The position numbers and the translations under genes are program-made. This document shows positions 34,469 through 37,559 of a DNA stretch of 37,559 nt, one piece after another. The notes below the pieces were generated by a model, which saw nothing but the letters and a program-made list of their open reading frames with translations, made no database searches and was not told where the DNA came from. How positions within the stretch are numbered: the stretch's first letter is position 1; each line of letters starts with the position of its first letter. The stretch comes from an uncultured Moraxellaceae bacterium (GTDB lineage Bacteria; Pseudomonadota; Gammaproteobacteria; Pseudomonadales; Moraxellaceae): NCBI GenBank assembly GCA_913057715.1, contig CAJXOR010000013.1:1-37559 (forward strand), in the 5' to 3' direction.

Positions 34469-34626
34469 AGGATTTACCTGTGTGCCTACATGAGGCTGTT
34501 GAAACAAAAAAGCAGCTGGTCTAGCTTTAGATCCGGCTTCTCAAACAGCCTATCCACTGCTTAGGGCTGTGAAGAGCTCACTCCCATAAGGTATCATGCG
34601 CTCACCGAGACAACCGAGAACTTCCC

Positions 34627-36675
34627 TTGCGTCAAATTCTGGTTACCAGCGCTCTGCCCTACGCAAACGGCTCAATCCACTTAGGTCATTTGGTGGAGTA
34701 TATACAAACCGATATCTGGGTGCGCGCCATGCGTGCTCTGGGTAACAAAGTTACCTACGTTTGCGCCGACGACGCTCATGGCACCGCGATCATGCTCAAG
34801 GCCGAGGAGCTCGGCCTGACACCTGAGGCGCAGATCGCTGGGGTTAAAGCGGAGCATGAGGCTGATTTCGCCAAGTTTGGGATCGGTTTTGATCAGTATC
34901 ACTCAACGCATAGCGAGGAAAACCGCCGCTTATCAGTTCAGGTTTATGAGAAAAATGCCGCCGCTGGATACATCGCGCGCCGTTCAATTGAGCAACTCTT
35001 CGATCCACAAAAAAGTTTGTTTTTGGCTGATCGCTTCGTCAAAGGCACATGCCCCAAATGCGATACACCCGATCAGTACGGCGATAACTGCGAGAACTGC
35101 GGAGCGACCTACTCCGCCACCGAACTCAAGGGCGCGCGCTCAACCTTGTCAGGGGCTACCCCGGTTCTTAAAAGCAGCGAACACTACTTCTTTGATTTGC
35201 CGCAATTTGAGACATTTTTAAAGGACTGGATGAGCAGCGAGGGTGTACTGCAGGACTCGATCAAAAACAAGCTGGCTGAGTGGTTTGAGTCTGGACTCAA
35301 GCAGTGGGACATCTCCCGCGACGCGCCCTATTTCGGGTTTTTGATCCCCGGCACCACCGATAAGTACTTTTACGTGTGGCTAGATGCGCCGGTTGGATAT
35401 ATGGCGAGTTTTGAAGCGTTGTGCGCTCGCCGAGACGATCTCAACTTCGATGATTACTGGACTAAAGCCGGTGCACAAAACACCGAGCTATATCACTTTA
35501 TCGGTAAAGACATCGTCAACTTCCATGCGCTGTTTTGGCCCGCGATGCTAGAGGGCGCTGATCTGCGCACGCCAAGCGGAGTCTTTGCTCATGGCTTTTT
35601 GACCGTCGGCGGCGAGAAGATGTCCAAATCCCGCGGCACTTTCATCAAGGCATCCACTTTTGCTGAGTCACTAAGCACTGAAGCGCTGCGTTACTACTTT
35701 GCCTCAAAACTCACTGCCTCAGTTGAAGATATAAACCTAGATTTGCCAGACTTCATGCAAAAAGTGAACTCAGATCTGGTGGGTAAAGTCGTCAATATCG
35801 CTTCACGCTGCGCGGGGTTTTTGACTAAGCAGTTTGACAGCAAAACCCACAGCGAGGTGCTCGATCCTGGGCTGCTAGCGCGCGTCGTTGAAGCAGGGGA
35901 CGCGATCGCTGAAAGTTATGAGGCGCGTGAGTTTGCTAAAGCCATGCGCCAAATCATGGCTTGCGCGGACATGGCCAACGAGTTCATCGACGCTGAGAAG
36001 CCTTGGCAGCTGATTAAAGACGAGACCACCCGCGAGCGCGCTCACTTGGTGTGCTCACAGGGCATCAACCTGTTCCGTCTGCTCGTGACTTACTTGGCTC
36101 CGGTACTGCCAGAGCTTGCCGCTCAAGCCAGTGAGTTTTTGCAGACACCAGTGGATCAATTTTCTGGCCGGGAGTGCGCGCTCTTGGATCACCAAATCGC
36201 TGAATTCAAGCCACTCATGACGCGGATTGAAGCGGCGCAGTTGGACGCGGTGGTTGAGGCTTCCAAAGACTCGGCTCCAGCAGCGAGTATCGAGCCCGCT
36301 CAACCAGTCAAAAGCGCTAAGAAAAAAACCCAAACAAGCGCCGCGCCCAGCGAAATCGAGTTTGCTGATTTTGCCAAGGTTGAGCTTAAAGCAGCAGTGG
36401 TACTCTCTGCAGATTTTGTGGATGGCGCAGATAAGCTCTTAGCACTCACCCTCGATGTCGGCGAGAACAAACCGCGCAGTGTGTTTAGCGGTATCCGCGA
36501 AGCCTATCCTGATCCACAGACTCTGGTTGGCTTAACCGTGATCGCTGTCACCAACCTAGCGCCGCGAAAGATGCGCTTTGGCGTGTCTGAAGCGATGATC
36601 CTTGCCAGTGGTCAAGGTGATCAGGTAAGAGTTGCTCAGGTTACCGGCGTCCCTGCTGGCACGCCAGTCAGCTAA
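34627..36675 (+). CDS. metG: Methionyl-tRNA synthetase
   Basis: MetG charges tRNA-Met. The class I signature HLGH is at residues 18-21 ([13 protein letters not shown]); a four-Cys zinc knuckle (CPKC...CENC) is at about residues 141-158; and KMSKS lies near residue 331 ([13 protein letters not shown]). An Ala/Lys-rich linker leads to a C-terminal EMAPII-like tRNA-binding domain ([20 protein letters not shown] to the end), which dimerises the enzyme. Length 682 matches E. coli (677). The start is a TTG at 34627 with only a poor GAG-type site upstream; no in-frame ATG is near, and starting later would remove the catalytic HLGH strand. Divergent from apbC. Confidence 0.97.
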   Translation: MRQILVTSALPYANGSIHLGHLVEYIQTDIWVRAMRALGNKVTYVCADDAHGTAIMLKAEELGLTPEAQIAGVKAEHEADFAKFGIGFDQYHSTHSEENRRLSVQVYEKNAAAGYIARRSIEQLFDPQKSLFLADRFVKGTCPKCDTPDQYGDNCENCGATYSATELKGARSTLSGATPVLKSSEHYFFDLPQFETFLKDWMSSEGVLQDSIKNKLAEWFESGLKQWDISRDAPYFGFLIPGTTDKYFYVWLDAPVGYMASFEALCARRDDLNFDDYWTKAGAQNTELYHFIGKDIVNFHALFWPAMLEGADLRTPSGVFAHGFLTVGGEKMSKSRGTFIKASTFAESLSTEALRYYFASKLTASVEDINLDLPDFMQKVNSDLVGKVVNIASRCAGFLTKQFDSKTHSEVLDPGLLARVVEAGDAIAESYEAREFAKAMRQIMACADMANEFIDAEKPWQLIKDETTRERAHLVCSQGINLFRLLVTYLAPVLPELAAQASEFLQTPVDQFSGRECALLDHQIAEFKPLMTRIEAAQLDAVVEASKDSAPAASIEPAQPVKSAKKKTQTSAAPSEIEFADFAKVELKAAVVLSADFVDGADKLLALTLDVGENKPRSVFSGIREAYPDPQTLVGLTVIAVTNLAPRKMRFGVSEAMILASGQGDQVRVAQVTGVPAGTPVS

Positions 36676-36858
36676 GGCGAACTACAAGCCAAAAATACCA
36701 GCGCTTGAGGGCGGCTGATTGTTTGCGGCATAAATCGATCAGTCCCTACGCCGACCCACTTATCCACTTAGGACAAGATTATGCCTAATCCAAGCTTCTT
36801 GCTCGCACAACCCATCAAGCTTTGATGAGGTAACACCCGGGCAGGCAAGAGGCACATG

Positions 36859-37503
36859 CTAGTCATCTGCGTGCCACTCACGCAGCTCCTCGATATCGCG
36901 CTCAAGCACCTTGCGGATCACATCGAAGTCAAAGCCCCGGTACGCCAAAAACCGCGTTTGTCGGGCTTTTTCTTTGGGCTCTTTAGGAAGCGGTAAGCCA
37001 AACTTATTCAGCCGTAGCTCAGCGGCATTGATGATCCAATTAACTTCATCCAACTGCTCAGCAACAGTAGCCGGGTCCAGTTGTTTGAGTTTGAGCTCTT
37101 GCTGGATACGGCGTTTGCCGCGCCCCTTGAAGACTTGGGAGCGCACCAAGGTTTTACTGGCACGAGTATCTGATTGATAGTTCTGTTCAGCTAGCTGATC
37201 CAAAACCGACAGCACGATTTCCTTAAGCTCGCTACCTGGCAAATCAAAGGACTTGACCTTAGCCTCTTGTTTTCGCGCCACAAAACCCTCGATCTTTGCT
37301 TGCAGATCAGCACGTGAGAGCTCTGATCGCCCCAGCAGCCAGATCGCATAGCGATACAGACGGCTTCTGAGTTTGCGGGTGGGATCGGAGGGGTCTTTGA
37401 GGGGAAGCTGGCTAAGGTTGCCATTTTGCAGCTGAGTTTTCAGCCATAAAAAACGCTCCTCCGAGGTTAATCCCGGAGGAGCGCTGTTGTCTTGTTCACT
37501 CAT
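36859..37503 (-). CDS. recX: Regulatory protein RecX
   Basis: RecX blocks RecA filament extension and modulates recombination and the SOS response. The 214-residue product is longer than typical (~150-170), with ~45 extra N-terminal residues. The repeated RecX three-helix units are visible: YAIWLLGRSELSRADLQAKI, LAEQNYQSDTRASKTLVRSQVFKGRGKRRIQQELKLKQL and ARQTRFLAYRGFDFDVIRKVL. The only usable start codon is the ATG at 37503; the sequence just upstream is adapter, so the ribosome-binding site and the expected upstream recA cannot be seen. A terminator-shaped hairpin lies within codons 7-19. It is convergent with metG; the 183 bases between them hold no gene. Confidence 0.9.
   Translation of the reverse strand: MSEQDNSAPPGLTSEERFLWLKTQLQNGNLSQLPLKDPSDPTRKLRSRLYRYAIWLLGRSELSRADLQAKIEGFVARKQEAKVKSFDLPGSELKEIVLSVLDQLAEQNYQSDTRASKTLVRSQVFKGRGKRRIQQELKLKQLDPATVAEQLDEVNWIINAAELRLNKFGLPLPKEPKEKARQTRFLAYRGFDFDVIRKVLERDIEELREWHADD
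37448..37483 (-). terminator. Terminator-shaped hairpin inside the recX 5' coding region
   Basis: On the minus strand CGCTCCTCCG (37474-37483) and CGGAGGAGCG (37454-37463) form a perfect 10-bp GC-rich stem with a 10-base loop, followed at once by six T (37448-37453). It spans codons 7-19 of recX. It has every visible part of a strong Rho-independent terminator and may be the recA terminator or a translation-sensitive attenuator of recX. Confidence 0.75.
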
Positions 37504-37510
37504 CTATAAT

Positions 37511-37559
37511 CTGTCTCTTATACACATCTGACGCTGCCGACGAAGAGGATAGTGTAGAT
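37511..37559. other. Nextera transposase/i5 adapter (not genomic)
   Basis: From 37511 the sequence is the Tn5 mosaic end CTGTCTCTTATACACATCT, then GACGCTGCCGACGA, the 8-base index AGAGGATA (37544-37551; reverse complement TATCCTCT, an i5 index as I recall) and GTGTAGAT, the start of the P5 arm. This is read-through of an Illumina Nextera library adapter left on the contig end. Genomic sequence stops at about 37510. Confidence 0.97.

Noticed and set aside
36760-36768. TTATCCACT, one mismatch from a DnaA box
   Set aside because: Single isolated match between metG and recX, with no cluster or origin-like context.

Overview
The window looks like a contig end from a marine-type gammaproteobacterium (Pseudomonadales/Oceanospirillales-like rather than enteric). 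The gene orders point there: ibaG-murA-hisG-hisD-hisC; ygfB-pepP-ubiH-ubiI opposite a zapB-like gene and zapA; apbC-dcd opposite metG; and a locus of seven genes matching the FilA-FilF families annotated in Acinetobacter. The last 49 bases are not genomic. They are a Nextera transposase/i5 adapter with an 8-base index, so natural sequence ends at about 37510.

Layout. 1-3395 is the str operon on the minus strand (rpsL-rpsG-fusA-start of tuf), with terminator-shaped hairpins in its leader and between rpsG and fusA. 3411-4295 is an EcsC-family gene. 4427-14045 (minus) is the fil-type surface locus, in transcription order: filA paralogue 1, strong terminator, filA paralogue 2, terminator, filB (C39 peptidase), filC (outer-membrane barrel with a long acidic N-terminal region), filD (FadL/OmpP1-type barrel), filE, filF (lipoprotein), strong terminator. 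14325-15839 is pabB on the plus strand. 15866-20633 (minus) is ibaG-murA-hisG-hisD-hisC. 20791-23255 (minus) carries a lipoprotein esterase, a DolP-like BON lipoprotein and yraN, opposite rsmI (plus). 24289-29073 (minus) is ygfB-pepP-ubiH-ubiI, opposite a zapB-like gene and zapA (plus), with a small PP0621-type gene overlapping the zapA end. 30258-30719 is an unexplained gap. nadE (plus) ends in a clear terminator; apbC-dcd (minus) diverge from metG (plus). recX (minus) closes the window and carries a terminator-shaped hairpin inside its first 19 codons.

How it fits together. Most genes are housekeeping: translation, folate, histidine, peptidoglycan precursor, ubiquinone, NAD and dUTP supply, division, rRNA methylation and recombination control. 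The accessory system is the fil-type locus. Every product from filA to filF has an export signal or a membrane N-terminus. The parts suggest abundant secreted FilA subunits, a peptidase, two outer-membrane barrels, a periplasmic protein and an outer-membrane lipoprotein. No chaperone, usher or ATPase is visible. Terminators after each filA suggest that the putative structural subunits are made in excess over the export parts. I saw no tRNA, rRNA, CRISPR array, transposase or phage gene.
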